From the NCBI GenBank assembly GCA_918026815.1, contig CAKJVC010000097.1:186001-250000 (forward strand): 64,000 nt of DNA, given 5' to 3'. The notes under the pieces are model-generated. The model made no database searches, had not been told where the DNA came from, and saw nothing but the letters and a program-made list of their open reading frames with translations. This stretch comes from Chalara sp. BL73. Its lineage: Eukaryota; Ascomycota; Leotiomycetes; Helotiales. Shown here piece by piece: positions 1 to 12,178 of this stretch. The translations under genes were made by a program, and so were the position numbers. Numbering within the stretch: the stretch's first letter is position 1; every line of letters begins with the position of its first letter.

Positions 1-60
1 GTAGTATGAACTATATCATATATTCAGTTCTAAATCATACAACCCGGTGTTTTCCCAGAC

Positions 61-362
61 CTTTTAAGAAAAGAATTGCTTGTGCCGTAGATGTCTTTGA
101 GTGCGGTGCCGTCACTTACATCCACATGATTAGGGCCGATGCGAACGATATTTCCGTATTTTCGGTGGAGATCTAGCAAGATATATTCATACTTGCCTTG
201 ATAGATCTGGTAAATTTTCCATAGATTTGTAAATGAAGCAACAAGAGGTCCCGGAAATTGAGAGAGGGGATGGAAAAAGCGATAGTGGATTACGGCCCCG
301 ACGGCGTAGGTGACAATGATGAAGATGATTCCAAGAACGGACTGGAAAATATGAGTCCACAT
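61..362 (-). CDS. Cytochrome P450, first exon (gene runs off the left edge)
   Basis: This encodes the N-terminal part of a microsomal cytochrome P450, a haem monooxygenase anchored in the ER membrane. The start ATG is at 362. Residues 5-25 form the hydrophobic anchor. They are followed by the proline-rich hinge FPGP and the A-helix/beta-1 segment RKYGNIVRIGPNHVDVSD that is typical of fungal P450s. The exon probably ends at 61 before a GT (GTCTGG), because reading through gives a stop after about nine unrelated residues and the family continues FLKSDFY there. The haem-binding cysteine lies outside the window. An SDR gene follows 2.1 kb away on the same strand, so this may be the edge of a secondary-metabolism cluster (inference). 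The family is clear; whether the gene is intact cannot be judged. Confidence 0.8.
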
Positions 363-2467
363 TATGTATGCTTTTCTCTAGCAACCATGAGATTTGTGCA
401 TGCTGACTTGTGGCAGAAAGTTGATGAAGAAGCAGCGTGTTCCCAAAGACAGGTTAGTTGTTAGCAGATGGAAGCCACATTTGAAGTTCTGACCAATTCT
501 ACTATAGCCCACGTTCCCCTCTTTTTATTTATAGTACCTTTTTTTCTTTTTAAGGTTTCAAGAACCCCGCCGAGATAGAGGTTCTTCGGCAATCCTCGTA
601 AACGGAGGCACGGAAGCACGGACGGACGGCAGATGTAAGTACTAGCTAAACTAACCTCTGCGGTAGAGTTATGTCAATCTCTCTTAAATATTGACTTCGC
701 CTTCGGAGTTTTGTATGCTTCATGCCGATCTGCATGCTTTTGAGCCTGACATAATAGTGAGTCACGGGGTTATTACGGGATCAAAGTGGGGCAAAACTAC
801 GCTTTCAAGGCTTCCCTGTATTTAGCTCCCGCTCTTGGGGCCTGCAATACAGCCACAATTATAACCCTCATATCCTCCAAATACCTTGTTCCTCTAGAGG
901 GACCTCTTTTCTACACAGTACTTCTGTCACTCTTGCGATCCCTACCACTTTTCGTGCTGGAGCTAACAAGTCTAAAAGTCATATGATAGAGTGTTAAAGT
1001 GTGAAACTGGTTTCGCTTCTTACTGTATGCGATACGTCTAGTTTCGCAAGAAGAAACATGCTTGGGCTGTAGAAAATGGCCGTAAACAAAGGAATTCAAG
1101 CTTAAACAAGTTAGAGTCTCGAATGCAGCTGATTGCAATTTCCTGGACGTGCCGTTCGAGAAATAATCAAACACGACTACTTTTATAGCAAAAAGAACTA
1201 CTCAACACTAAGATCGGCTTTAAGCACGACTTTCTATTTATCAGCGAATATTTGAAATATTGCGGAATTCGATTCGGCTTCTTGTCCTATCACTATAATT
1301 AGGGTCAGATAAGGACCAAATTTTGTTTCTTACCGAAGAATGTCCGGACAGGAAGTCATGACAACGGGTAGGAAACAAAGACTGAATGCAGAGACTAAAT
1401 GCAGAGACTAAATGCAGAGACTAAATGCAGAGACTAAATGCAGAGACATGGGACAAACGTCACACGTGATCCAAAAAGGTAGTACAAAATTGTTAGGAAT
1501 ATGAAATTGATGGAGGGTATCACGTTGATAGAAGATGGGTTGTAGGTGCTTGTATATAATATCTTATATCTACGTCGTAGACTTGTAAAAGAATTTTTAA
1601 CTTTTCGGCCTACTCACGTAATCCGATTCCTGACAAAAATACTTTGATACTCTAAAACCGCTTTACTTTTTAGATTAGTATTCTCGAAGCAGAACCCTTT
1701 CTATTGGCCACCCTACCAGACCCAAGAATTAGATTCGTGACATTAACTATACGTAGCATTAAGTAATTACTATTATATAGAAATTAAAAAAAGCCAGGAA
1801 AGGTCCGACAAGTTCAGAAATACAGTATGCTATTAAAACTACTAGTAAAGGCGAGATTGCACAGCAACGGTAGGAAAAGGAAAAGCATCGTAAACGCACC
1901 GCTTACCTTTCAAAAGCGAAAGCGGAAACACCCGTATTTATAGGTGTACATTCCGCGACATAGTGGCATATTGTTGAGATATTATTGGCCGTGGCTTGGG
2001 TGTTGGTGGATCAACATTACCAGCGGCATGACAATGCGTATAGCGGCGAAAAGAGAGACCTGCCACCTCTTCGAAGACAATGTTTCTAGTAACCCAGCTG
2101 GGTAATCACGACGAGACTTCTTGAACTTAGACTATCCTAAAACGGATGATGGTCAGCGCGTCCGAGCCAGCGCCTAGGCTTGGAGGACTCATTAAAACAA
2201 CCCAGGAGTGATTGAGACTGTGCTTGAGACCAATAGAACAAGCCAAAGAAAAATGTGTTCAACTCCTGCGGCACATTTGCCATGCATTATACTACTGTCA
2301 CGGAGAGTTAGGGGTCTATATATCACTGTAGCATGTTTGACCATCAGTGGATTCACTTTTGGGCCGCATGGTGCAGTGGTACCATGTTACCCATCACAAC
2401 TACTAATCATTGTCCTGACCTCCTTTGCATGTTCTCTCATAATATACAATATAAATAGAGCCTGTGC
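363..2467. other. Intergenic stretch upstream of the P450
   Basis: I see no convincing gene in these 2.1 kb. Short open frames exist on both strands but show no family resemblance or splice logic. The only structured item is the 13-bp tandem repeat at 1379-1447. The stretch includes the promoter of the P450. Confidence 0.5.
1379..1447. repeat. 13-bp tandem minisatellite, five copies
   Basis: Five head-to-tail copies of AGACTAAATGCAG occupy 1379-1443. The first copy has one G for A change, and a partial sixth copy (AGAC) follows. The copies are nearly identical, so the array is probably young and variable in length. Confidence 0.9.
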
Positions 2468-3392
2468 CTACCAAGGGTAATTGGTACCATCATACAAATT
2501 CTTTCCTTCAGTAAGGTTCTCCCACCCTTTAACACGAATATTCATAAAAGCTCCATTATCCTCTTTTCCAGCCGCTAGAATCTTCTCCAAAGTTGCAATA
2601 GCACCTTCTTCAACGGACAGGTCTGCGGCTGGGCCACCTAATTCGGTACGCACCCACTTTAAATTTGCGTTAGTATAGAGCCTTTGTTTTGTCGGAGACG
2701 GAAATGAGACATACACCCGGACTGACAGAAAAGAACGTAAATTCCTCCTTTTTATATGCGAGAGCGTATTGGATGGTAAGCATATTTAGTGCTGCTTTGG
2801 AGACTTTATATGCCGGAGATGGAGAAAAGTCGAAGTGTGCAGCCAAGGTAATCGAACCGAGTGTTGTTGATCTGAAACATATAAGTGTCAAGTATCTCTG
2901 TGAAAGAGAGTAGGACTGACATGTTTGCAACCTTCTTAAGGTTTCCTTTCTGGAGGAGGGGGAGGAAAGTGCTGGTGACGAGGTGCACACTTACCACGTT
3001 GGTAGTGAAGTGGGAGTCGAGATCGTTCCTCAATCCCAAAATTAGCTTTGCCACGAAAACAACTCAAGATAGGAGTACATCGAAGTGATTCCTTCAGGAG
3101 AAAAGCCCATCTTCCCTGCATTGTTGATCAACACGTCCAATCCTTTTCCACCTAACGCCTTCTCGACCGCAATTCTAGCATTCCTAATACTAGTTTCATC
3201 AGCAGCATCGAGCTGAATGAAGACTACTCGTCCAGACGACTTCTGCGCTAATTCGATGAGGGCAGCTGTTTCTTTGCGAGCTGTTGCGAAAATAGGGCCA
3301 ATTTCAGAGGGCAAGGTGGCTAGGTAAGTTGCCATCGCAAGGCCGAGACCGCGAGAGCAGCCGGTGATGAGGTAGGACGCCATTGTTTTCAA
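2468..3392 (-). CDS. Short-chain dehydrogenase/reductase (C-factor-like SDR)
   Basis: This is a classical NAD(P)-dependent SDR of 255 aa in four exons: 3392-3079, 3028-2921, 2871-2715 and 2656-2468. All joins keep the frame. The introns are 49-58 nt with GTACTC, GTCAGT and GTATGT donors and CTAAT/CTAAC-like branch sites. The Rossmann motif TGCSRGLG lies near residue 10. NNAG marks the adenine-ring segment, the join gives NISTTLGS, and YKVSK supplies the catalytic Tyr and Lys, followed by SPGWVRTELGG. The length and motifs match fungal carbonyl-reductase/C-factor-like SDRs. A second ATG three codons downstream (3383) is an equally good start. The substrate cannot be read from sequence. The P450 exon lies upstream on the same strand, so co-operation in a small pathway is possible but unproven. 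Confidence 0.87.
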
Positions 3393-3688
3393 TATTTCTC
3401 ACGACAAGGACACTAGAGTCTGGAATATATTGCATCTATAGAGAGGGAACGACACTGCTCCTTTCCCACACGGTCTTAATAGTATATTCCTGAAGTCACG
3501 TGCTCCCAATTGAATTTGATGCTTATCAAATTTTTTGGCTCGTTCAGCAGCACTCTGAGAGTTTGAAATAGAGTTTGCCACTTCATGGAGTTAAGATTAA
3601 AGTTCACGTGTATTATTTAAAATGAACTGTGGAAAGCTTATTATTATTACTATTATTTGTCAGACAATGCACTGACTCGATGTTGCTC

Positions 3689-3743
3689 CCAAGCTTTACT
3701 CGGGAGCTTGGCGTTATCACACTAGTCCGAGATGTCGGACTAG
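3689..3743. repeat. Inverted-repeat block, related to a block at 19389
   Basis: CTAGTCCGA at 3722-3730 and TCGGACTAG at 3735-3743 form a perfect 9-bp hairpin with a GATG loop. Just before it, CCAAGCT (3689) pairs with AGCTTGG (3705). The reverse complement of the block shares CATCTCGGACTAG, GTGATA and GCCAAGCT in the same order with 19389-19430. This marks two decayed copies of one dispersed repeat, perhaps a MITE. Confidence 0.6.
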
Positions 3744-4623
3744 CTTGGTTTGAAGTACAGATGAGCCATGTGACTAGTGACATGACCCATCGTACGAAAT
3801 AGGCTTGGTCTCATTCTAGATTGTGTATAACACCCGTTTGGTATCCTTCACAATGAATCAAGGTTTCTCGCTTCAACACCTGACAATCTAATTAACACTG
3901 AGGCGCGATCTAGATGCGAGGATGAAATAACTCCGACGGACTGTAAATAGGGACCCTGGTTAACGTTAGGAAAAGATCAGCAGATTATTTGATGTTCTCA
4001 ATTTGATAACTTTTCTTTATTTAATTACTTGGGACTTGAACATTTGTGAGATACAGAATAAAACAGAGGTGGCCCAGCGGATTTGTTATAGTTCACGAGA
4101 ATCATAGAGCAAGTTTGCTCAGTTCTTGGAGTTGTATCTTAAATGACATCAATTTTATACAACATTCATTCTCCGGCAGTGCCAGAAGAAAATGGGTATC
4201 TGAGCAGTCCATGATAGGTCCCAAAAGGGGAACGCCACCATAGACTGAGCCCAAGCAACGAACCTAAACCATTCCCACTCAAACCAACGTAATCAACCAC
4301 CCCCAGTTGTTTTTGATGCCTTGCTCAAAACATCTAGCTTTGTCAACAAATTTTCGTACTCCGTCAACAGTCTTTTGCACCCCATCGCAATTTCATCAAA
4401 CGCCTTTTCCGCCTTCCCTCAGCCACGTGGGAAGGGGGGAATGTGAGACAGGCGTTCGGCTTATGTTAAAGATTTGAAGATTGACGTTGGCTAGAGCCGG
4501 TATTACTTTTGATCTGGTTGGTGTTTGACATCAACTCATGGTATACACCTTGCTGGTGAACTTGCAAAAGGCTTTTCTGGCTGAGGTAGCCTGGTGAGTT
4601 GCAGCATCGGTAACTTGAACTTT

Positions 4624-5662
4624 CTAGTCGAGGGCTTTCTGTATTGTGTTCAAGCTCATCTCGACATTGTTGAATTTTTGAAGGAGAGAGACTTGGAGAG
4701 TGGTGTTCGTTGGTGATTCTCTCAGGATCTCCACTTCAAGGGTGGTGTTAGTCACCCGTGTTGTCTCCATATGGATATCGCTGGAGAGGTTTCGAGAAGG
4801 TCTTGGAGCAGCGGAGTCCGCCAACAAGGTAGGAGTTATGTTTTGGTCACTCTTTGGCATGTCTCGGGGCTTTCGTGCTTATATTGCACTGTCTCAGTCC
4901 ATGAATTGAACAAGGTTTCTCTCACACAACGGCCCGCTAATTTTGGCTGCGTTCCAGGCCTAGGCGGATCAACCGGAGGTGGATTTGCATCGTGCAAGCC
5001 TCAACGTCGCCATCGGCAATGTCCAAAGTGGGATTGGGCATTCTGTTGGCTTCGTATCTGGGTCCTTTGGCGGCTGAAAGCTTTGATGCGAATATCAGCA
5101 TACCCTTCCCATCTAATCCTCTCCAAAATGCCACCGTACCAGATTATTGAGGCTCTCCTCTTCCCCTGTTTGAATCTTCAGCTCGATAGATACTGGGTCG
5201 CATGCCGTTCATGTCTTTAGTGGTCCATTGCTCAATGGTCACCGGCTCTGATGAACATCCATAAAAGCTCGAGAGACTTTTGCAGCAGATCCTCTCTGGG
5301 ACTTCACCGTTTCGATACCCTTATGCCGCAACTACGATGCGAGGGCACACCTTCTACAGTCAAATACACACAATTTCCGACAGCACCGCGGGGCTCATCC
5401 AGTGTTGCGATGTCCGGTGCTTCGCCATGCGTGAAGGATGTTTGACTTAAGATTCTATACAAGCGGAGCTCTGCCCGGACTCTGCTCTTGTTGTTTCATT
5501 TGAAATGCTTTTTGAAAGCGATTTTTTGGATTTCATCCTCGCCGGACATTCGTAGGGAAGAAAAATACCGACTTGCGGCTGCAATTTCTTCTGGCGTTGC
5601 AAGGTTTTCTAGTACGACTTCAAGATGTGCCATTCGGCGAATATCTTTGTGCTCTGTTTTGA
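4624..5662 (-). pseudogene. Degraded coding stretch, family not recognised
   Basis: On the minus strand, pieces of protein-like sequence occur in shifting frames with intervening stops. One is a roughly 50-residue helical piece (including LENLATPEEIAAASRYFSSL) ending near 5503. Others are an amphipathic piece around 5100-5180 and a Ser/Thr-rich piece at 4860-4624 rich in threonine and glutamate. No single reading frame joins them. I take this as a decayed gene, but could not assign a family and cannot exclude chance open frames. Confidence 0.25.
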
Positions 5663-5663
5663 T

Positions 5664-5683
5664 GGGGGGGGGGGGGGGGGGGG
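5664..5683. repeat. Run of 20 consecutive G
   Basis: An uninterrupted run of 20 G follows GAT on the plus strand. Such runs are rare in fungal DNA and tend to be length-unstable. A comparable 22-C run is at 37646-37667. Confidence 0.95.
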
Positions 5684-6875
5684 ATGACTTGCGGTTAAGG
5701 TGAGAACTAACAATCCGTGATACACATGGTTGGTCGAAGGGATTTCAATGTTTAAATTCCTCGAAGGCAACTTCAAAGGTTGCCTAAGTTATTGAGAATT
5801 CGCTTTGTCAAATATGTTCAATTAAAAGTTTATTGCTAAGCGAGAGGTGATGTCTTCAGAATCTTTAGTATTTTAGTGCCATGTCAAAGAAGATTCCGAA
5901 TACAATAAAATTTCAGTGGATATATTGTCTGCAAAGATGCACGAAAGGCATGATTATAATCAAATTAGGTTATGAGGTACCGAGGCTGAAAGCATAGATT
6001 AAACGTAAGATTTAATAAGCTGAGGGAGAGTTTCTGAATAAGATCTTATAGATCCTGCTTGAACATCTGACTTGTCGGCGACTGCCAAAATGTCTGTCAG
6101 ACTGTATCGACATAGATCATACACACAATTAGTGTAGTGTGCTTAGTTGACAGTTGGTAGGCCCTTACCTTTTGTAGAAAATCAGATTAAACCATCTATA
6201 GATTAGGCACTTTCGGACTCGGACAGGAGATTTGTCGTAGGCTTGGTTGAGATAGAGGCGGCTTCGGACTCGGACTCGGGCGGAAACTTATTTCTACCAC
6301 CAAGATCTCTCGTGCCAAGGACTCCACAAATCATTGGCATTAGCACTCAGTGTTTGGTAGCCCTGTCGGGTACGACCTAGGAATAATTACGTCCCATCTC
6401 GGGGATTTCTGGTTTATTTCCATTCGGGCTTTTGGTTGCACGTTTGTGCAATAAGGCCAGTGAGAAAATTTTCATGATAAGAACCGGACTTGAAGCACCA
6501 CTCAAATTGATCGAAATCGGCTCGCTCATTGGTTCAGGAGGCAAGCCAAGCATTAACCCCCAATCATAGTGATGGACCTCGAATCCGGACATCCAGGAGC
6601 AGTTTCTCTAGACTAATATTCACGTCTGTAGGTAAGTCTCTGATACAAATAATAAGCATCTTCTGCCCAAAGTTCTGCTTCTTATACCATTTCCCTATCT
6701 TAATACGGCTAGAAGGGCAGCCTGAAGACTTCGTTGTACAATCTCCTTACATACCCAAACTTTCACACCAACCGTTCGCGTCCCTGGCCACTCACCTAAG
6801 TCATCTACTCCAGGCCTACCTGAATTTCCATATCTTTTATCATAGTTCACATCCTTGAATCTCTCAAATTCAATA

Positions 6876-7363
6876 ATGGCGGACCTCCTGAGAGAATCAC
6901 CATTGGGCCAAATCACCCGGTTAATCATTGGAAGCAAGATCCTTCAATACCCAGAAGAGCGTTCCGACTTCGTCGTACCTCAAGCATACCTCCACACAAT
7001 CAATGAAAAAGATACTAATCAAGTAAACTCTGCAACTTCCACACCACTGATTGTGGGTGACGACGTCGAATGGGTGGCAGCAGGCAACTCCAGCCAAACA
7101 ATCTCGAACCCGATCAGCATCCAAGACGAAGTCCGGCTTCAGAGAATAATATCTAAGGAGATTGTCCCTCAAAGGACACCGGACGGCATAATTCTCGTTG
7201 ACTGGTACACGACAGATGATCCAGCAAATCCCCAGAACTGGTCGACCCGAAAACGCAACTTTGTCGCTCTCGTCATTTGTCTCTATACGTTCGTGGTATA
7301 CTGCGGGTCTGCTATCTACGTTTCAAGTATAGAGGGAGTCATTCAACAATTCGGCGTCAGCAC
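6876..7363 (+). pseudogene. MFS multidrug transporter (FLR1-like), 5' part, interrupted by a transposon
   Basis: This is the N-terminal 162 codons of a DHA1-family MFS drug:proton antiporter resembling yeast Flr1 and its fungal relatives. The start at 6876 (AATAATGGCG) gives MADLLRESPLGQ, the usual N-terminus of the family. An upstream in-frame ATG at 6855 is less likely. The cytosolic N-tail ends in the conserved WYTTDDPANPQNWS motif, and the first membrane helix starts at VALVICLYTFVVYCGS. The frame breaks at 7363, where the hAT element begins. The gene resumes at 13604 in exactly the matching phase. Without the element and one target duplicate, the codons around the junction read GVSTASASLP. 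As the gene stands, no full-length transporter can be made unless the element is removed from DNA or RNA. Confidence 0.85.
7356..7363 (+). repeat. Target site duplication, left copy (GTCAGCAC)
   Basis: GTCAGCAC directly precedes the element end at 7364 and recurs at 13596-13603 directly after its other end. An 8-bp target duplication is the hallmark of hAT transposition. The right copy is intact, so the insertion looks recent. Confidence 0.93.
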
Positions 7364-7375
7364 TAGACTGCGCAG

Positions 7376-7505
7376 AAACCCACGGGGCGGGCCGGGGCCC
7401 CCGACCCATGGGACCCCGTGGGTCGGGTCTTCGAGGCTCGCTTCCCCCGTGGGGTGGGTTGTATATTTTGACCCCAACCCGCGGGACCTCAATGGGGCCC
7501 CGATA
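7376..7505. repeat. GC-rich subterminal repeats, left end
   Basis: About 130 bp packed with CCCACGGGG, CCCGTGGG, CCCATGGG and ACCCCGTGGG words in both orientations lies next to the left terminal repeat. hAT transposases are known to bind short subterminal repeats near their ends, so these are probable transposase-binding sites (inference). Confidence 0.65.
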
Positions 7506-7820
7506 AGATTAACTAAATATAGAAACTACAGTCAAACTCCTCTACAAGAATGTAGGGCGGACTGGCGGAATTTTAAAAATATACGAGGTATTCTAGTATC
7601 GAGATGATTCTTTCCAGTTTTGGCATTGATTTTTCTATGTGCACACAGGTTAAACAAGGCTATTTTGTATACTTGTTTTTACAAAAGTACTTGAAATGCA
7701 AAGTGGTTGATTAGTATAAAAATTAGTATAAAAATTAAACTTCAAATGTTAAATCTAAACATATTGTAATAGAGTGGAAAAAATTGTGAATTATAATAAT
7801 ACAACACTAATATTCTAAAA

Positions 7821-10636
7821 CTAATTTTTTTTTTGCTTTTTTGACCTGTGAATGCCTATTGGAGTATCCGGCACAATATTACCAATACCAGGAGTCGGAA
7901 GTCGAGGCAGCTCTTGACTACTATTACTAGATAGTTCCCAGTTCGTTGTTTCAATTGACGGTTCGCGGCGATTCCTAAGTGTATTTTGAAACTGAGTAGT
8001 CGAAAGTGGCTGATTTTGATGAATTGATTGACGTAAAGATTTAGAAATCTTGTAATCCCAGCGTTCTTGAGCACGACGAGTTCGAACTTCTTCGTTTCCT
8101 TCTGGTTCTTCATCACTAATATAGTAATGATTTTCCCAAAGATCAATTTGATCAAGTTGGACTTCAAGATCATTTTCTCGCGTTTTAATTTCCGTTTCCA
8201 TATCTTCAAGTGTCATATCCTGGATATTAATAGTTGAAAATAGTAGATTTTGAAGCTCACGTGTTCGTGAATGTTCAACGAGCGAATGATAAACCAAAAG
8301 AAGCGACCGAATAGTTGTCGGTTGAAGCTGGCCACGGCGATATCCGCATATATCACGTGCAAAACTAAAAGCACGTTCTACTCCAACACCGGCCATCGGG
8401 ATACAAAGTAAGTCTCTAGCCATTGCTGATAAGCCAGGAAGCTGTGTTTCAAGCGATTTCCAAACAAGTAGCGGTGATCGATTATCAGGCTCTAAAAAAA
8501 CAACACAAAGATTAGTATAAAAATTAGTATAAAAAGTAGAATTGTAAACATACTCATAGCCAGCCATTCATCAATTTCAGAAGGAGAAAAGTCATCATCT
8601 TTGCGATAAGGGTTCTGAATGTCTCGAGTAAAGCGCTTGCGACTTAATGCCAATGCTAAAGGGTCGTGATTAACTTCTCGAATTTGAGAAAGTCGGTCAG
8701 CATTCGTAGACTTTTCTTTATATTCCGTATCGTATAACGACCGAAATTGACGCTCAAATTCTTTGGCCCAATCAACTGTTTTGAAATTAAGCCAGCAGTA
8801 ATCTTCTTCAAAGCATTTTAGCTTCGATTTTGGATCAAGAATTGCTCCGATGCCATACAAACTACCAAGACTACTATATGTTTTGTTATAGTAAGTATCA
8901 AGCTTGGCTTCTGCAGCGTTAATCGCACCAATTAAATCTTTTACCCAAAGTTGAGCAACAGACTTTTTGGTTAATACTCGGCGAGATTCTTGCAAGTGTT
9001 CAAACAATTCATCGTAAATTGATAAAGCATAAGGCAATGTTATGCTTGTTGTTTTGCCGATTGTTGTTGTAAAAAAAATTGAAAGGACGTAACAAATCGG
9101 CCAAATAGCCAAGTTTTTTCCATTCTAATGCAGAAAAAGAAAAAAGGCTTAGCAGGATCGTATGCACTGCAAAATTGATTGATAGACTCTTTAAGACGCA
9201 ATGCACGAAGAATCATATGCACTGTTGAGTCCCATCGAGTGCATACATCAATTAACAATGTAAGAACTGGATCATTCGGAGAAGATGAATCTCTGATTTG
9301 TTCTTGTTGAACTCTTTGAAATCGATGTTTCCGCTGTGCACTGGAATTAACAAGAATAGCAAGCTTTCGAATCTAATATAAGATTAGTATAAAAATTAGT
9401 ATAAAAGTCACGTGTTACATACCTTTGCTAGTATATATGGAATACCACGTTTGTCACTAGCTTTGATTCTCTCAAGATCAGACAGCTCTTTTTCTGCTAC
9501 CCAATTCCGAACAAATGTGTCGTTAGTAGGCCTCAATTGAACAAAGCCCAAAAGTGCTTGAAGACTAAGCTGAATCACATGCGATAAACACGGCACGTGT
9601 TGGACTTTCTTTTTTAGAATACTATTAGCTTTCAAAGCTTCTTGTAAGTATCCGTTGATTTCGAGAACCATTGTAGTATTCGAACTCGCATTATCAGTTG
9701 TAATTGAAACAACACGATCAAAAAGATTGTGCTGTTGAAAAACGTTATTGACAACTTGAGCAAGCGCATTTCCGGAATGAACGTTTACTAAACTTTCAAA
9801 TCCTATTAATTCTTGACAAAGAACCCATGACTTATCAATATAGTGAGCTATTATACCCATAAATGATAGTCTTGTTGTACTAGACCAGCAATCAAGAGAA
9901 ATTGCAATTTTGCTTCCAGGAACAACATTTGAAAGCATGTTCTGTTCAAGTTTGACTGATTGTTCCATTAGTCGATTCTTCATAGTTGTTGCAGAAGGAA
10001 GTTCGAAATTTGGATTTTGCATAACAGCTAGCTTTCTCCATTCAGGATTTTCGACTGCGCGGAAAGAAGTACGAAGTGAAACAATAGTTGCAAGAACCTG
10101 GTCGTGAAATGCTTGCTTCGTAAAGATTGGTTGCTATTAATATTAGACATTATACTAATATTTATACTAATCTACTTACAGAGATAGCGTGAAACATGTC
10201 TTCCACTTTTTTCTGCCTTGTATTACTTTGGCTAGAATAAACAAAGCATTGCCGAGACGCTATATGACCAGACAAAGCTTTTGTGCCGGTATTCCGCGTA
10301 TTTGGATGTGCGAGAACCTTGTTGCAGTTTTGACATATGACTTTAGGCTCTCCGGTGATCCGGTGTATTCCTTGATCGAATTGTTTCCAAGCAATAGATT
10401 TTCGATTTTGAGATTTCCAATTTAATTGCTTTACCAAATCAATTGATTGGTTTGCAACTGCTTGAACTGCCCATTGTGTACTTAACCACCATTCAACAAA
10501 CTTATCGTGATATTCGAGTTCCCATCGAAAATATAGGTTTTTTGGACCAATTTGCGAAAATAGTAAATTGTCAGAAGTATTTGGCTCAAATGAGCTAAAA
10601 GGATCAGAAAAAGTCTTGCGAATTGCTTGACTCCAT
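7821..10636 (-). pseudogene. hAT transposase, four exons, frame broken at T runs
   Basis: This is a hAT transposase, the DDE/RNase-H-like enzyme that cuts and pastes the element. The exons are about 10636-10180, 10133-9423, 9372-8554 and 8491-7821. The N-terminal part has a BED-like zinc-finger pattern CQNC..H..H. Then come LDCWSST and TDNASSN, with the catalytic Asp candidates, and the C-terminal dimerisation block MAGVGVERAFSFARD with the catalytic Glu. The C-tail is acidic and then basic. Exon 3 needs two changes of frame, at CCTTTTTTC near 9150 and at the T8 run near 9075. Each is explained by one extra T. A third extra T near 10611 would join a good start (10636) to the rest. All three introns hold the element's AT-rich motif. 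The family is certain; whether the breaks are real decay or homopolymer sequencing errors cannot be told here. Confidence 0.88.
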
Positions 10637-10873
10637 AGCAACAAAAGTGTGCAAGTAAAAAAAAAAAGCATCAAATCGGAAAGAAAAAACAAGTATTTAA
10701 ACACAAGTTAAATTACTACTTCCAAAAAATTGTACATATTAAAGGTTATAATTAAACTTCCAAAAATTAATGTAAAATATAATGATTAGTATAAAGATTA
10801 GTATAAAATTGAATATATCTGCTTAAAGTTCCTTGCTTCATTTGTTGTATATACTTAAAAACTACATATACAT

Positions 10874-12178
10874 TTACAGCTTACGCGGCTTTTGAAAGCT
10901 GCTTTGTAAACCAAAGAATGCTTTAACGATTGTTTGACTTAAAGAATTGTCTGTCATCAAAAACAAATCATTATAAGCGGGGAAAATACGTTCGTATGAT
11001 CCATCTTCCGGAATTTCCGTAGCATATACCATATCAAACGCTTCTCTATGGCCTGTCAACGAATCGGAGAAGCCGAATCCTGTGTCATTTAACTTATCGT
11101 CGGCTGGCCACCAATTTGCAGGGCCCGGCAGATCGATCCACTCTTCATTTCCGTATGCCCATGCTGCAAGATTTTTCCAAATTGCCTTTTCTCCTTGAGT
11201 AAAGTATCTTTCAGGAGTTTTATACGCATAGAATTTGCTATATCAGTTAGCAGATTAGTATAAAAATTAGTAGAAATTTGTACTTCTTGTAAATGTAAGG
11301 ACAGCTTGTTCTTTCCAAGTATTCCTGTCCACCAGCAGCAAGCTTTCGGATTTTGCGGAACAAAGATCGACGGCTTCGGCGCCATTTTCTTTGCCAAAAC
11401 TTAAATTCAAGCTTTTTGGCATCCTGAAATTGTATTAGCGTTATACGAATCATTATATTAATCTGAAACTTACTAAAATGGATCGTTTATGCTTGGCAAT
11501 CCCGTCATTTTTCAACTCTTTAGCAGATTTGCCGACAACTGCTTTATCACCGTTTTGCTTTTCATTCAATCTCCACATATGCTCAAACTCGTATTCGTCT
11601 TCCGATTCATACTCAATATCTTCCCATGCTGGATTTCCATCATCATCAATTGCATATAGGCCACCAATTTCTCCATAACCCAAAGCTTTTGCCACAGATT
11701 TCCAATCTTTGCCATCTCGTTCACTATACAGGTTAGTATAAAAATTAGTATAATCAAAATTAAACGAACCGCTTTGTTCTAACTTGCAAAGCAGACTGCT
11801 CAATCATTCGCTTCTGCTCGGCAACAGATGCGAGTGCAAATTCGGCAGACTTTTTGAGTACTTTTTTTCTGTATGTAATTGCTGCTTGATCTGCGGCTTT
11901 CGCTTTTTCGATCTGATTTTGAATACTGTTGCTTTTTATAGCTTCAAGTCTTCTTCTAGCTTTAACAGTATGCACATTGGTAGAAAAACTGCCCGGAGAT
12001 TTGCGCTTGCGTTTATTGGAAGAACCGATTTGCTGCGAGGAATCAAGATCCATATCAAATTCATGATCTGAATCATCAGAAATGACAATGATATCCTTGA
12101 AACCGATTAGTATACAGATTAATATAATATTTCAATAAAAATTACCTGAGGAGGTTGCTTTTCGAAAGGTGAAGCCAT
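10874..12178 (-). CDS. Unknown transposon-borne protein with a SUMO-interacting-type motif
   Basis: I recognise no family. Five exons (12178-12146, 12095-11770, 11723-11474, 11423-11284 and 11237-10874) join in phase with no break and give 370 aa. Near residue 12 the motif DIIVISDDSD has the form of a SUMO-interacting motif: a hydrophobic core followed by Ser and acidic residues. A basic KRKRK stretch, a possible nuclear signal, and a long charged helical segment follow. Then come an acidic patch (YESEDEYEFEH), a very Arg/Lys-rich stretch (WQRKWRRSRRSLFRKIRK) and an aromatic C-terminal domain with WIDLPGPANWWPADD. All four introns carry the element's AT-rich motif. It is the only gene in the element without a frame break. 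A nuclear, DNA- or chromatin-directed helper of transposition is my inference. Confidence 0.72.

Larger units (their letters stand above)
3393..6875. other. Gene-poor stretch with relics
   Basis: No intact gene is supported in these 3.5 kb. The stretch holds inverted repeats at 3689-3743, a degraded minus-strand coding stretch at about 4624-5662, a run of 20 G at 5664-5683, and repeated TTCGGACTCGG words at about 6210-6285. The last few hundred bases are the promoter and 5' leader of the transporter gene. Confidence 0.5.

Noticed and set aside
10638..10704. Hydrophobic N-terminus (LFFLSDLMLFFFTCTLLLLW) as a membrane anchor of the transposase
   Set aside because: It comes from translating a poly-T leader upstream of a better start at 10636; hAT transposases are nuclear, and a one-base change joins the better start.
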